The notes beneath the pieces are model-generated. The model saw only the letters and a program-made list of their open reading frames with translations, did no database searches and was not told the origin of the DNA. The translations under genes were made by a program, and so were the position numbers. A stretch of DNA of 64,000 bases from Roseivirga ehrenbergii (GTDB taxonomy: Bacteria; Bacteroidota; Bacteroidia; Cytophagales; Cyclobacteriaceae). Below, piece after piece: positions 35,641 through 44,588 of this stretch. The stretch is from positions 124,001 to 188,000 of the forward strand of contig NZ_LQZQ01000045.1 of assembly GCF_001593005.1 (NCBI RefSeq), given 5' to 3'. Positions within the stretch are counted from its first letter, which is position 1. Each line of letters opens with the position of its first letter.

Positions 35641-36161
35641 TGTTTATCATCGATCCCAATTTCAATTATCCTAAAGAGACAGAATCTAGAGTATTGATCC
35701 GTTTTCAGGATTGCGACCCGCTTCGTCATCTGAATAATGCCAAATACTTTGATTATTTTTTCAACGCCAGAGAAGATCAAGTTCCGAAAATTTATGGGGT
35801 TGAAATGCGGGAAATCATCAAATCATTCGATGCCGTTTGGGTAGTGTATAATCATCATATTGCCTACCTAAAACCGGCAAATATGGCCGAATGGGTTAGA
35901 ATAGTGAGTAGAGTGATTTGGTATAACAAAAACACTTTGGTTGTGGAGTACTGTATGTACGATGACTCTAAGAGTTATTTGAAAACATTGATGTGGACTA
36001 CCTTTAAGTATGTAGGTATGAACACCAGTAGAACGGTAGAACATTCAGAAGAAGTAGAGGCTTATTTAAAGGCAATATTGTACCCTGGTGTGGATTATCA
36101 TTCTGGCAAATTTGATGAACGCGTTTATCAAGTTAAGAATGAGACACGCTCAATCTTTTGA
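35640..36161 (+). CDS. Hot-dog fold acyl-CoA thioesterase-like protein
   Basis: 173 residues. RFQDCDPLRHLNNAKYFDYF carries the Asp and HxxNxxY pattern of 4HBT-type thioesterases, and the strand WVVYNHHIAYLKPA follows as expected. It probably hydrolyses an acyl-CoA or thioester in the cytoplasm. Coupled to the DinB gene by a one-base overlap. Confidence 0.85.
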   Translation: MFIIDPNFNYPKETESRVLIRFQDCDPLRHLNNAKYFDYFFNAREDQVPKIYGVEMREIIKSFDAVWVVYNHHIAYLKPANMAEWVRIVSRVIWYNKNTLVVEYCMYDDSKSYLKTLMWTTFKYVGMNTSRTVEHSEEVEAYLKAILYPGVDYHSGKFDERVYQVKNETRSIF

Positions 36162-36255
36162 TTTCTCAAAATAGAAGATTATCTTATTAAAGATTCGGAC
36201 TGGCTATTATCTTGCCACCTTAAAATAGAACTGTTAATTTATTAGTACCGTAGCC

Positions 36256-36822
36256 ATGGAAAATCAAGGGTTTGATCCAAAGGAAATCGAAAAGTTTAAG
36301 GCCAAAATAAAGGCCACAGGAAATTCATATGTTGTAATCGAGTCGGAAGATAATTCTGATGATTATATGAACTTCAATTTTGTAGGCGACTATGACGGTA
36401 AAGAAGTTGTGTATGATGTAGCCTTATATACTTTAAAGATTCAACATGCCAGTGAAATTTATGAGTTGGCTGAACATGAAGCGGCAAAGAAATTCCCTGA
36501 GTACAAAGCCATAGCTTATGAAGAAGACGAAAATGGAGATATCGCTCCATTGGGTGATTTGGAAGAAGAAATTGGGCTATACATGGCCGAAGTAATGGAA
36601 GAACTAGAAGAGGAAGATGCTGTTAAGGTTCAGGAGCACGTAGATATTGACGAAAATATCGACTTTGGTGTAGGTTTAGATGTAGGCTTGAATGTAGAGA
36701 AAATCACACATGAAGTGATTGAGAAATTCATTAAAGACTTCACTAACGATACCTTGGAACTTGACCCAACCTACTTCTCTTTCCAAATGGATAATGAGGA
36801 CGATGAAGATGACGAAGAATAA
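36256..36822 (+). CDS. Highly acidic hypothetical protein
   Basis: 188 residues, not recognised. Very rich in Glu and Asp throughout, with an acidic C-terminus (DNEDDEDDEE). The middle has a regular alternation (VDIDENIDFGVGLDVGLNVE) suggesting a beta region, and the N-terminus has helical and strand segments. No signal peptide or Cys pattern, so probably cytoplasmic. The gene has its own strong terminator at 36847-36894. Confidence 0.75.
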   Translation: MENQGFDPKEIEKFKAKIKATGNSYVVIESEDNSDDYMNFNFVGDYDGKEVVYDVALYTLKIQHASEIYELAEHEAAKKFPEYKAIAYEEDENGDIAPLGDLEEEIGLYMAEVMEELEEEDAVKVQEHVDIDENIDFGVGLDVGLNVEKITHEVIEKFIKDFTNDTLELDPTYFSFQMDNEDDEDDEE

Positions 36823-36846
36823 GAATTGATTCTTTACTAATCATAG

Positions 36847-36894
36847 AAAATCCCTAACAGTCGCTTGGTAGACTTTTAGGGATTTTCCTTTTTA
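36847..36894 (+). terminator. Rho-independent terminator
   Basis: Perfect 11-bp stem AAAATCCCTAA / TTAGGGATTTT (36847-36857 and 36876-36886) followed by ccttttta. Confidence 0.88.
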
Positions 36895-36940
36895 TCAGCT
36901 TTGCAACAAACAATTTAGTTCGGTTTTTACTTTTTGCGGT

Positions 36941-37843
36941 ATGTTAAAAATAGCCTGGAAAGATATTTACGCACACGTTTTACCAGCGAATCATCGCTTT
37001 CCGATGGAAAAGTATACGCTGCTACCCGAACAGCTTTTGTATGAAGGAACCATTTCCGAAAGCAATTTTTTCACCCCTGAGTTATTGAGTGAAGCGGCCA
37101 TCGTAAGAACACATAATGCAGACTATTGGGAAAAGCTTAAGAACCTTTCCTTATCCAGAAAAGAAGAACGTAAAACAGGTTTTCCACTTTCTGCAGCTTT
37201 GGTGGAAAGGGAACGTGTAATTATGCATGGTTCGGTAATGGCAGCGCGCTTTGCTGTAGAAAATGGAATTGCGATGAATATGGCAGGAGGCACACACCAT
37301 TCGTTTACCGACAGGGGAGAGGGCTTTTGTTTACTGAATGATATTGCCATTGCTGCCCATGATTTGCTAGATAATGGATTGGCTAAGCAGATTTTAGTAG
37401 TGGATTTGGATGTGCATCAAGGTAATGGAACCGCCCAGATATTTGAGAACGAACCAAAGATTTTTACCTTCAGTATGCACGGGGCTGCCAATTATCCACT
37501 GCACAAAGAAAAATCCGATTTGGATGTTGGGCTTAAAGATGGAACGGATGATAATACTTATTTGAGCTTATTAGATGCCAACCTAAAAGCCTTAATGGAT
37601 ACGGTTCAGCCTGATTTCGTTTTCTTTCAGTCGGGAGTAGATGTATTGGCGACCGACAAGCTAGGACGTTTGGGAATGACCCTTCAAGGCTGCAAGCAGC
37701 GCGATAGGATTGTGCTAGAAACTTGCAAACAAAACGATATTCCGATTATGGCTTGCATGGGCGGTGGCTATTCCGAAAAAGTAGCCCATATTGTTGAAGC
37801 TCACGCCAATACCTTTCGCTTGGCTCAAGAGATTTTTTTCTAG
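36941..37843 (+). CDS. Histone deacetylase-like amidohydrolase
   Basis: 300 residues, the usual size of bacterial class-I HDAC/AcuC-like enzymes. The active site is visible: NMAGGTHHSFTDRGEGFCLL with the HH pair, VVDLDVHQGNGTAQIF with the zinc Asp and His, and FFQSGVDVLATDKLG with the third ligand Asp. These enzymes remove acetyl groups from proteins or polyamines or act on acetoin-related substrates. The substrate is undetermined. No neighbour suggests a pathway. Confidence 0.92.
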   Translation: MLKIAWKDIYAHVLPANHRFPMEKYTLLPEQLLYEGTISESNFFTPELLSEAAIVRTHNADYWEKLKNLSLSRKEERKTGFPLSAALVERERVIMHGSVMAARFAVENGIAMNMAGGTHHSFTDRGEGFCLLNDIAIAAHDLLDNGLAKQILVVDLDVHQGNGTAQIFENEPKIFTFSMHGAANYPLHKEKSDLDVGLKDGTDDNTYLSLLDANLKALMDTVQPDFVFFQSGVDVLATDKLGRLGMTLQGCKQRDRIVLETCKQNDIPIMACMGGGYSEKVAHIVEAHANTFRLAQEIFF

Positions 37844-37885
37844 GTAAAAGCAGTAGCCCATTTTCAGCATAACGCTCATTTTTTT

Positions 37886-38142
37886 CGTCATTGCGAGAAA
37901 TGAAACCTGTGTTAATAAGGTTTCATGACGCGGCAATCCGTTTACTTTAAGTTCCTTGTAATAGTCTTCACTTACAAGCTCCCTATGAGTAACTTATTGG
38001 CATACTCCTTTTCATCCTGAGTGGCACCGCGTTCGCAGGAATTTTAGCGGATGAGAATCAAAGGAACGGAAATAGTCAAACCTCAAACAGATTGCCGCGT
38101 CACAGCCTTTCGCTACCGCGAAGTCTGCTTCTCGCAATGACG
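37886..38142. repeat. Nested palindromic repeat (copy 2)
   Basis: Outer arms CGTCATTGCGAGAA / TTCTCGCAATGACG (37886-37899 and 38129-38142) are perfect over 14 bp. Inner arms GACGCGGCAATC / GATTGCCGCGTC (37927-37938 and 38090-38101) are perfect over 12 bp. A separate 9-bp hairpin ATGAAACCT / AGGTTTCAT sits at 37900-37926. About 150 bp of unrelated sequence fills the centre. It occupies nearly all of the gap between the two flanking genes. Confidence 0.88.
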
Positions 38143-38226
38143 CTCCGAATTAACTACAGACTTAAAATAACCAGGATGTCTAACAGTCTAAATTTTGATT
38201 AGATAGCAAATCAACCAGGTATTCTC

Positions 38227-39339
38227 TTACTTCTTTTTGGTATTTCTGTAGAAGTAATTAATGCCGTCAGAATTGCTTTCAATAATGTCCAATCTTTTGT
38301 CATTATTTAAGTCGGCTAGAATGATGTCATAAGTAGATTGCTTTTCATCTCTGAGCATAATTTCCTTCCACGAAGTCCCATTGTCGAAATTGAGGAAGAC
38401 TTTGTTGGCTTCTCCTGAATTTGCTACCACAATATCGATACTTCCATTTCCATCGATATCGCCAAAATCTAAAGAATAAGAGTTTCCATTGGAGTTGTCA
38501 AAGGCTACTTTTCTGCTGAAATCCATTTTCCCATTACCAAAGTAAATCACATTAGCTTCTCCAATGTTGGCGGTAATAATGTCCAAGTGTCCGTCATTGT
38601 CAATATCAATTACCCCCACCGATCTGGTTTCGTCTTCTCCACTTCCAAAAGGGATTTTCTCAGAAAAATTGAGCTTTCCATCATTTAAATAGACAAAGTT
38701 TTGCTGCCCGTCTCTATTGGCTAAAATCAAATCTTTATGTCCATCCTTATTGATGTCGACTACATCTACATCAATAGTCGAGTCATCGTTTGAACCAAAT
38801 GTGAGTGTTTGGGTAAAAACTCCTTTGCCATTGTTCAGGCATATTTCATTTACTTTCCCTCTGTTCGTGATCAGAATATCAATGTCGCCATCCGAATCAA
38901 TATCAGTTGTTCTTAAGTTTCGGGTGGGTGCATATAAATCACCAAAATGACCCAGTTTTGAAAAGTTTCCAACTCCATCATTCAGGTAAATGGTGTTTGG
39001 CGCCATGTCATTGCCCACTGCTATATCTAAATCTCCATCCCCATCAAAATCAGCCAATTCTGTGGCGTAACTGGTCTCTTCGATATTGTCAAGTAATCTT
39101 GATACCGTGAATATTCCAAACCCGTTGTTAAAGAATACCTTATTGGCTTGCGGCCAATGCCTGCCGTTGGCCACTACTAAATCTACATCACCATCGTTGT
39201 CTACATCGCCAGCACTTATTGAGGCAGACCTGTCCTTGTCGATGCCTAAAACCAACCTAGAACTTGTGACAAAGTCGACCTCTTGTGCAATCAATAAAGA
39301 TGGCATTAATAGACAAAAAAGGGATATTAATTTCTTCAT
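38227..39339 (-). CDS. Exported FG-GAP/VCBS repeat protein
   Basis: 370 residues, signal peptide (MKKLISLFCLLMPSLLIAQ), then about six FG-GAP/VCBS-type repeats with calcium-binding loops of the form DxDxDGDxD (DVDNDGDVDLVVANG, DFDGDGDLDIAVG, DIDSDGDIDILITN). These build an integrin-alpha-like beta-propeller that binds ligands or surfaces extracellularly. There is no C-terminal sorting domain, unlike many longer Bacteroidota relatives. Confidence 0.9.
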   Translation of the reverse strand: MKKLISLFCLLMPSLLIAQEVDFVTSSRLVLGIDKDRSASISAGDVDNDGDVDLVVANGRHWPQANKVFFNNGFGIFTVSRLLDNIEETSYATELADFDGDGDLDIAVGNDMAPNTIYLNDGVGNFSKLGHFGDLYAPTRNLRTTDIDSDGDIDILITNRGKVNEICLNNGKGVFTQTLTFGSNDDSTIDVDVVDINKDGHKDLILANRDGQQNFVYLNDGKLNFSEKIPFGSGEDETRSVGVIDIDNDGHLDIITANIGEANVIYFGNGKMDFSRKVAFDNSNGNSYSLDFGDIDGNGSIDIVVANSGEANKVFLNFDNGTSWKEIMLRDEKQSTYDIILADLNNDKRLDIIESNSDGINYFYRNTKKK

Positions 39340-39383
39340 GGTCGGTTTAGGTTATTCTTTGATGTATGGGCAGTGACCCTAGA

Positions 39384-39671
39384 TTAAAGAGTATTGTCAA
39401 AATCTTGTCTTCCAATAATAGTCATGATTTCTACCACGCCATTATTTACTCTGAAGTAAATACTATCCGAACTACAAACGCATAGTCTGTAACCTGGTCT
39501 TATAAAATCAACTGATTCAAAATAAAGTGGACGTTCGGTTATCATATCAAAATATTTGAAGAATGTATCGAAGTATTTATCAGCTTGGCTAATACCAAAC
39601 CTATTTACACCATATTGATGAATTCTAATCAAATCCACTTTAGCTATATTACTTAACTTGTAATTAGCCAT
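39384..39671 (-). CDS. RelE/ParE-superfamily toxin
   Basis: 95 residues. The N-terminal helices (YKLSNIAKVDLIRIHQYGVN) and C-terminal strands (YRLCVCSSDSIYFRVNNGVV, then IMTIIGRQDF) match ParE/RelE toxins, most like ParE, which poisons DNA gyrase. Its start overlaps the antitoxin stop by 8 bp in the usual antitoxin-toxin order. Confidence 0.87.
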   Translation of the reverse strand: MANYKLSNIAKVDLIRIHQYGVNRFGISQADKYFDTFFKYFDMITERPLYFESVDFIRPGYRLCVCSSDSIYFRVNNGVVEIMTIIGRQDFDNTL

Positions 39672-39903
39672 TAAGTAATGACTTTGATTCGGCTAGTATC
39701 TGGGCTTTATTATCATTTGTGAATCCGCTTTTTTCAGCATTTTCCAATTTTGTAGCAATCCAATCAATTTGCTTTTGTTGCTTTCTGGCCTGTCTAATCA
39801 AATCGTTTACAAGTTCACTTTTGCTAGCATACTCTTTACTATCCACTTGGGATTTCAACCATTCATCATTGGGCTCTGTAAGTGAAATACTTTGTCTTGC
39901 CAT
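39664..39903 (-). CDS. ParD-like antitoxin
   Basis: 79 residues. MARQSISLTEPNDEWLKSQV is a ribbon-helix-helix DNA-binding N-terminus (ParD/CopG type); the C-terminal helix wraps the toxin. It is encoded first in the pair and is expected to repress the operon. A near-consensus -7 (TAAATTCG on the reverse strand) lies just upstream. Confidence 0.87.
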   Translation of the reverse strand: MARQSISLTEPNDEWLKSQVDSKEYASKSELVNDLIRQARKQQKQIDWIATKLENAEKSGFTNDNKAQILAESKSLLNG

Positions 39904-40010
39904 AAGGATTATTTTTGATTCGAATTTACATCAAGTTTGCACCAATGGCAATTGTGTTATAGTTGCAAATAGAAGTAGATAAGCTCGCTTTATAACTATA
40001 AGTAACAAAG

Positions 40011-41210
40011 CTAAAGTTTACTCACCTTAAGAACTTTATACACTTTTTCGCTTTCTGAGTTTGCTTCTTTTAAAGAAAAATGGATGCCTTCTTCGGTTAC
40101 AAAAGCATTGTTTAAAGCCACTTGATCTATTAATTCTTCGGGTAATTTGATGACCCCAGATTTTTTGGTTTTGGTATCAAAAACGATCAATGACGCCCCA
40201 AATACTTTTGGTTCTTCTTTATTGGTTTCTGGGTTAACTCTAGGTTTGGTGCCATGTACCAATACCCTGTAAATCATCTGTTTGTCCGGACTAGTATGCA
40301 AATTTCCTACAAAATGAGGCGGCTGAGTAGGGTTGGGGCCAATAGAAACACTATTTTCCGTTCTGGTAACAATGGATAACATAAAAAAACCATCGAGGTC
40401 TGTGGATTTAATTTCTGGGTCTCCGGCAAAGTAGGTTTCTTTAAACTCGCTATTTTCAAAATAGTAAAGGCTGTCGCTTATTTGAGATGTTCCATATAGG
40501 TTTTGATCGTCTCCGGCAAAAAGAAAGCCTAGCGAGGTAATGCCTCCAGTTTTCGCCATTTCTCTAGTTCGCTCAGCTTTTTCTTCAAAGTCGGGAATAA
40601 TGGTTCTTTCATCTAAGTAATACTTGTCAACTTCCCCTTTCTCGAAGTCATAATTGGCCCTTAACCAGCTGGTGTCTCCTTCGGCAGTAACAAACGAAGT
40701 ATTCGATGTGTAGAGCTTTCCATCTTTAAAAGTTGTACTAGCGTCCAAAGAAAGTCTGGAGTCACTAAATGAGAAATTTTCATGAGATTTAACTCTTTTG
40801 AGCACTTCGCCTTCTTTGTTGATTTTATAATAAAACTGCATAGTGTTGACAAAAATATTGTCAAAATCATGCACCCAATATTCAAAGAAACCATAAGGAT
40901 AGATGACTTCGTTGGGGCCATCTTCGGCAAGTTTGATTTTGTGGGCGATTTCACCTGTTTTATAATTGTAAAAATAGATGTGTCGATTAGGCCGATTGAA
41001 AAAGCTGTAATAGCCCACGCCATCTACAACAACATATTTGGCATAAATTCCATCAACAGAAGTTTCGTCATCCAGCATAAAGACTTTGTCTTCTAGCTGG
41101 GTAAGTTCGTAACTTACATTTTCTGCCTCTGATTCCTTATTTGAGGAAGTGCCACAAGCGGATAAGGTAAATAATAATGCAAATAGGAGTGTTTTGACCG
41201 AGTTTTTCAT
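40011..41210 (-). CDS. DUF4221-like lipoprotein
   Basis: 399 residues, lipoprotein signal peptide (LLFTLSAC, lipid Cys19). The mature part has propeller-like strands (YYSFFNRPNRHIYFYNYKTG) as in the Bacteroidota families DUF4221 and 6-bladed propeller proteins. These are often found singly or in paralogous clusters and have no known function. Confidence 0.72.
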   Translation of the reverse strand: MKNSVKTLLFALLFTLSACGTSSNKESEAENVSYELTQLEDKVFMLDDETSVDGIYAKYVVVDGVGYYSFFNRPNRHIYFYNYKTGEIAHKIKLAEDGPNEVIYPYGFFEYWVHDFDNIFVNTMQFYYKINKEGEVLKRVKSHENFSFSDSRLSLDASTTFKDGKLYTSNTSFVTAEGDTSWLRANYDFEKGEVDKYYLDERTIIPDFEEKAERTREMAKTGGITSLGFLFAGDDQNLYGTSQISDSLYYFENSEFKETYFAGDPEIKSTDLDGFFMLSIVTRTENSVSIGPNPTQPPHFVGNLHTSPDKQMIYRVLVHGTKPRVNPETNKEEPKVFGASLIVFDTKTKKSGVIKLPEELIDQVALNNAFVTEEGIHFSLKEANSESEKVYKVLKVSKL

Positions 41211-41219
41211 AAGTAGATT

Positions 41220-41561
41220 TTAACCTTCAGTTAATTCGTTTTCTTCTTTTTCGTCTGGTGAAAAGCGAGCGATTAACATTGGACTTAAGATACAGGCAAT
41301 TCCAATCACAGTCAAAAAAGTATTTTTTTCAATGAAATTCATAACCACTAAGTAGATGCCGCAGGCTATAAATATGCCTTTCAGCCATTTGTTTGTCCAT
41401 GCTAATCCAGCAATAAAATAGGCGATACCTAGTAGGCAGAACATGCTGGTATTGAGGATTTGATTTATCTGATCACTGAAATTTAGAAACCAATTCAATA
41501 CTTTTCCAATCAATACCGTGAACAGCGCTACTTTAAAAATGATAAAGGCTAAATTTTTCAC
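41220..41561 (-). CDS. Small hypothetical membrane protein
   Basis: 113 residues with four hydrophobic segments (about 3-22, 36-54, 58-75 and 80-100) and an acidic tail (DEKEENELTEG). Family not recognised. It lies 9 bp upstream of the DUF4221-like gene in the same direction and is very likely cotranscribed with it. Confidence 0.65.
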   Translation of the reverse strand: MKNLAFIIFKVALFTVLIGKVLNWFLNFSDQINQILNTSMFCLLGIAYFIAGLAWTNKWLKGIFIACGIYLVVMNFIEKNTFLTVIGIACILSPMLIARFSPDEKEENELTEG

Positions 41562-41727
41562 ACTTTAAAATAGTTTATTCATGTTTGAACTGCTACTCAT
41601 TATGAGATTAATTTGTTGTTAGTGGTAGGAGGGTAGTCAGTGTTGAGTATCGGTTAAAAGCCAATTTGTTGTTCATCCTCGATGCAATGGAGGTTATGGT
41701 GGGGAGTTCTTCACTTTTGAACACCAC

Positions 41728-41756
41728 AAAAAAAGACCTGCAATTTCTCGCAGGCC
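41728..41756 (-). terminator. Terminator for the S9 peptidase gene
   Basis: On the reverse strand GGCCTGC / GCAGGTC (one G-U pair, 8-nt loop) is followed by TTTTTTT. Confidence 0.85.
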
Positions 41757-41783
41757 TTCATATTCATTAAAGGTTATTTCTAA

Positions 41784-44096
41784 TTAATTACCGTCAGGTA
41801 AATCCATATCAACATTGTTTCTGTAATCGCCTAGCAAATGCTCTGCAAAGAAATACCACATCAATTTTTCGTAGTAGTTTCTCTTGCTGCCATAACCATG
41901 TCTTGAACCAGGAATTGGCATATAATCGAAACGTTTGCCCTCTTTCATCAACTCATCAGCTACACGCATACTGTTTGCTGGGTGTACGTTATTGTCGATT
42001 GTACCGTGAGTAAGTAAAAGATGTCCTTTTAAATTACTGGCCAAAGATTGGTTGGTTTTTACCTTTCCATCCCAAGTAACTGTGGTGGTTTCGTTACCAT
42101 CTTTGTCTTTCTTCGTTTTCTCCTTTTTGATCACACCATTGTGCGTTTCGCCCCACCATTTATTATAAATGTTGTTATCGTGGTTACCGGCAGAAGAAGC
42201 CGCAGCAGTATAGAAATTAGGGTAGGTAAGCAAAGCCGCAGTAGACATAAATCCACCACCTGAGTGGCCGAAAATACCTACGTTATCAAGGTCGATCCAC
42301 TCGTGTCTTTCAGCCAATTGCTCTAAAGCACGCTTATCATCTGCCAAAGCATAATCTCTTAAATTCTGCCATCCGTAAGTGTGGTAGTATTTAGAACGCA
42401 TTGGCGAACCACCTCTGTGGCCCATACTTACTACAATAAAGCCCAATTGCGCCATGGCGGTTTGGTAACCACCAGTAATGGTAAAATCATTCGTAAATGA
42501 TTCTACTTGTGGGCCAGGGTATACATAAGAAATGATTGGGTACTGACGTGTAGAATCAAAATCGAAAGGCTTGAACATTACACCGTAAAGGTCGGTAATA
42601 CCGTCATCGGCTTTCATGGTAAAGCGCTCAGGTTTTTTCCAACCAGCTTGCTCTAATAAGCTCAAATCAGCAGTTTCTAACTGCATAATTACGTTTCCGT
42701 TGTTGTCTTTTAGGGTTGAAGTTGGCGTAACATCTACCGCTGAGTTATTATCGATGTAGAATTTATTAGATTCCGACATGCTGATTCTATGATTACCATT
42801 TTCGATAGAAAGCGCTTTAAAGCCTGTGCCATCAAAATTCGATTTGTATATCAAAGAATAATAAGGATCGATACCTTCTTCTTTACCAAAAGCTTCGAAA
42901 TACACTTTTCTTCCTACCGTATCAATGCTTTGTACGCGGCCTGTTACAAAGTGACCAGAGTTGGTGATTTTATTTTTCAAAGCGCCTGTTTGGCCATCAT
43001 AAAGGTAAAGCTGTCCGAAGCCAGTTCTTTCCGACCACCAGATCAGTTCTTTTCCTTCTTCAAGAATAATTAATTGCTGATAATCCCAGTTGAAATAAGG
43101 GTGGTCTACATCTTGGAATAACACTTTCAGCTCACCATTGGCAGTATTTACAACGCTCACGTCTAGGGTGTCGCTCGTACGGTTCATTCTGGTCAAGAAA
43201 AGCTTGTCAGAAGTTTTTCCCGGTAGGTATGCACTAATAGTTTGGTCAATGTATTTGTCAATATCAACGATGATACGCTCTCTCGTTTTTGGATCGAAAA
43301 TCTCTAATTGCTCTTGCGGAACATTTTGGTCGCCCGGCATGGCATATTTGTAAACCTCTAATTTTGGTCTCGGATTGTTCAATTCATTGATTACGAAAAG
43401 CTCTTCCACTTTTCTAGAGTCAGAACGGTTAACGAAGAATTTTGCTTCGTCCTCAAACCATCTTACTCTCGCTCTTGTACGTTTGTCTTTTGTGGTATCA
43501 CCAGCATCGCCCGCATAGCTAAACCATCTTTCGCCATCTTCAGTCAGCTGAATTTCGGTAGAGTCGGCATCGTCCGCCATCATCATATACAGGTTATGAT
43601 TTTTAGCGAAAGTGATGTAAGTACTGTCTGGAGAATAAGAAGCCCAGTTGTTTCTTTTTTTACGTTTTTCTGTAGAATCACCTTTAGAAATTACCTTGGT
43701 ATTTAAGTTGAAGTGGTAGTCGATACTGTCCACCATAAACTTAAGTGTAGTATTGTCATCCTCTAATTTCAAACCCTTTAAATCAAGGTCGTTGTGGTTC
43801 CAAGGCTTGCGAGTAAGTTCGCTCAATTGTGCTGCAAAGTCCTTGTTATCGAACATTTGAGTTTTGGTTTTCTTCACTGGGTCTACCACGTAGAATTTCT
43901 TTCCAGAAGTAGTGGTGTAAGTGTACCAAAATTTGTCGCTGTCTTTAAACCACTGCGGAGAAACGCGCGTGCTTTTCAGCATTTTGCTCAAGTTATCTGA
44001 GCTAAACTTTTCCGCTGCCTTAAAATCAGCTTTGTGCTGCTGTCCCGAAAGCTGTATAACAGCGAAGGTCAGCAGGAGTGTAAAAATCTTTTTCAT
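41784..44096 (-). CDS. Dipeptidyl-peptidase IV-like S9 serine peptidase
   Basis: 770 residues from the ATG at 44096 (MKKIFTLLLTFAVIQLSGQ, a signal peptide). An upstream in-frame start at 44147 would place 17 residues before the signal and is rejected. N-terminal eight-bladed propeller (about 60-490) gates a C-terminal alpha/beta-hydrolase (about 510-760). The nucleophile Ser is in GHSGGGFMS, the Asp in HGTIDNNVHPANS and the His in GSRHGYGSKR. DPP-IV-type enzymes remove Xaa-Pro dipeptides from peptides in the periplasm. Confidence 0.93.
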   Translation of the reverse strand: MKKIFTLLLTFAVIQLSGQQHKADFKAAEKFSSDNLSKMLKSTRVSPQWFKDSDKFWYTYTTTSGKKFYVVDPVKKTKTQMFDNKDFAAQLSELTRKPWNHNDLDLKGLKLEDDNTTLKFMVDSIDYHFNLNTKVISKGDSTEKRKKRNNWASYSPDSTYITFAKNHNLYMMMADDADSTEIQLTEDGERWFSYAGDAGDTTKDKRTRARVRWFEDEAKFFVNRSDSRKVEELFVINELNNPRPKLEVYKYAMPGDQNVPQEQLEIFDPKTRERIIVDIDKYIDQTISAYLPGKTSDKLFLTRMNRTSDTLDVSVVNTANGELKVLFQDVDHPYFNWDYQQLIILEEGKELIWWSERTGFGQLYLYDGQTGALKNKITNSGHFVTGRVQSIDTVGRKVYFEAFGKEEGIDPYYSLIYKSNFDGTGFKALSIENGNHRISMSESNKFYIDNNSAVDVTPTSTLKDNNGNVIMQLETADLSLLEQAGWKKPERFTMKADDGITDLYGVMFKPFDFDSTRQYPIISYVYPGPQVESFTNDFTITGGYQTAMAQLGFIVVSMGHRGGSPMRSKYYHTYGWQNLRDYALADDKRALEQLAERHEWIDLDNVGIFGHSGGGFMSTAALLTYPNFYTAAASSAGNHDNNIYNKWWGETHNGVIKKEKTKKDKDGNETTTVTWDGKVKTNQSLASNLKGHLLLTHGTIDNNVHPANSMRVADELMKEGKRFDYMPIPGSRHGYGSKRNYYEKLMWYFFAEHLLGDYRNNVDMDLPDGN

Positions 44097-44239
44097 GCAT
44101 GTAAGGTTGTTTGTGCCAATAATAAGCCCAAAGCATCTGAAATACAACGGCTTTATTTTACACTCACTATAGAAGGGATAAGCGGAAGGGTGCTGTCAGG
44201 ATTGATGTGAACTTTGATATAAGAGTCATTGTGCTTTGT

Positions 44240-44350
44240 CACCTCCCTGACCCTCCTCTAGGAGAGAATGCCTTAGTGGTTGCTTAGAATTAATGGAGCT
44301 TAAAATTAGCACGGTACTATTTCCCTCTACTAAGAGGGGTTAGGGGAGTG
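44240..44350. repeat. Imperfect inverted repeat with C- and G-rich arms
   Basis: The left arm (44240-44266, starting CACCTCCCTGACCCTCCTCT) and right arm (44323-44350, ending GAGGGGTTAGGGGAGTG) are imperfect complements over about 27 bp, with about 56 bp between them. The motif is typical of dispersed palindromic repeats. The surrounding gap 44097-44588 holds no gene that I can support. Confidence 0.6.
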
Positions 44351-44377
44351 TTTATATAAATCCATTTCAGTGAAGGC

Positions 44378-44404
44378 TTAACCGCAAAGAACTCAAAGTA
44401 GCGG
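44378..44404 (+). repeat. Short dispersed repeat (TTAACCGCAAAGAAC family)
   Basis: TTAACCGCAAAGAACTCAAA resembles the units at 59610-59640, 62085-62110 and 63040-63050 (ACCGCAAAGAACGC) and the reverse units at 63305-63322 and 63563-63578. Only about 25 bp match here. Confidence 0.55.
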
Positions 44405-44552
44405 AAAAGTTAAAAGCCCAATGGATATTACTGTTTTATCAATAAATTTCACTAAAATAGCACTTGTTAAAAGATGCCTATAGCGCAGCTATTTCCGTAG
44501 CTAACGAGAACTTTTTACTAACTATTGGAAATATATCGTGCATAAAAGTGCG

Positions 44553-44576
44553 CGTTACATAACGTTGTGTGTAAGC
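44553..44576. repeat. 5' boundary sequence of the NACHT gene cassette
   Basis: CGTTA-CA-TAACG (44553-44564) is a small palindrome that runs into GTTGTGTGT (44564-44572). The latter is the exact complement of ACACACAAC at 47648-47656 beyond the other end of the NACHT gene. The ATG of the gene follows at 44589. Confidence 0.55.
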
Positions 44577-44588
44577 AAAACAAATAAT

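Noticed and set aside
44538-44588. GTG start extending the NACHT protein by 17 residues
   Set aside because: The extension lies in the 5' boundary repeat; the ATG at 44589 precedes a normal domain start.
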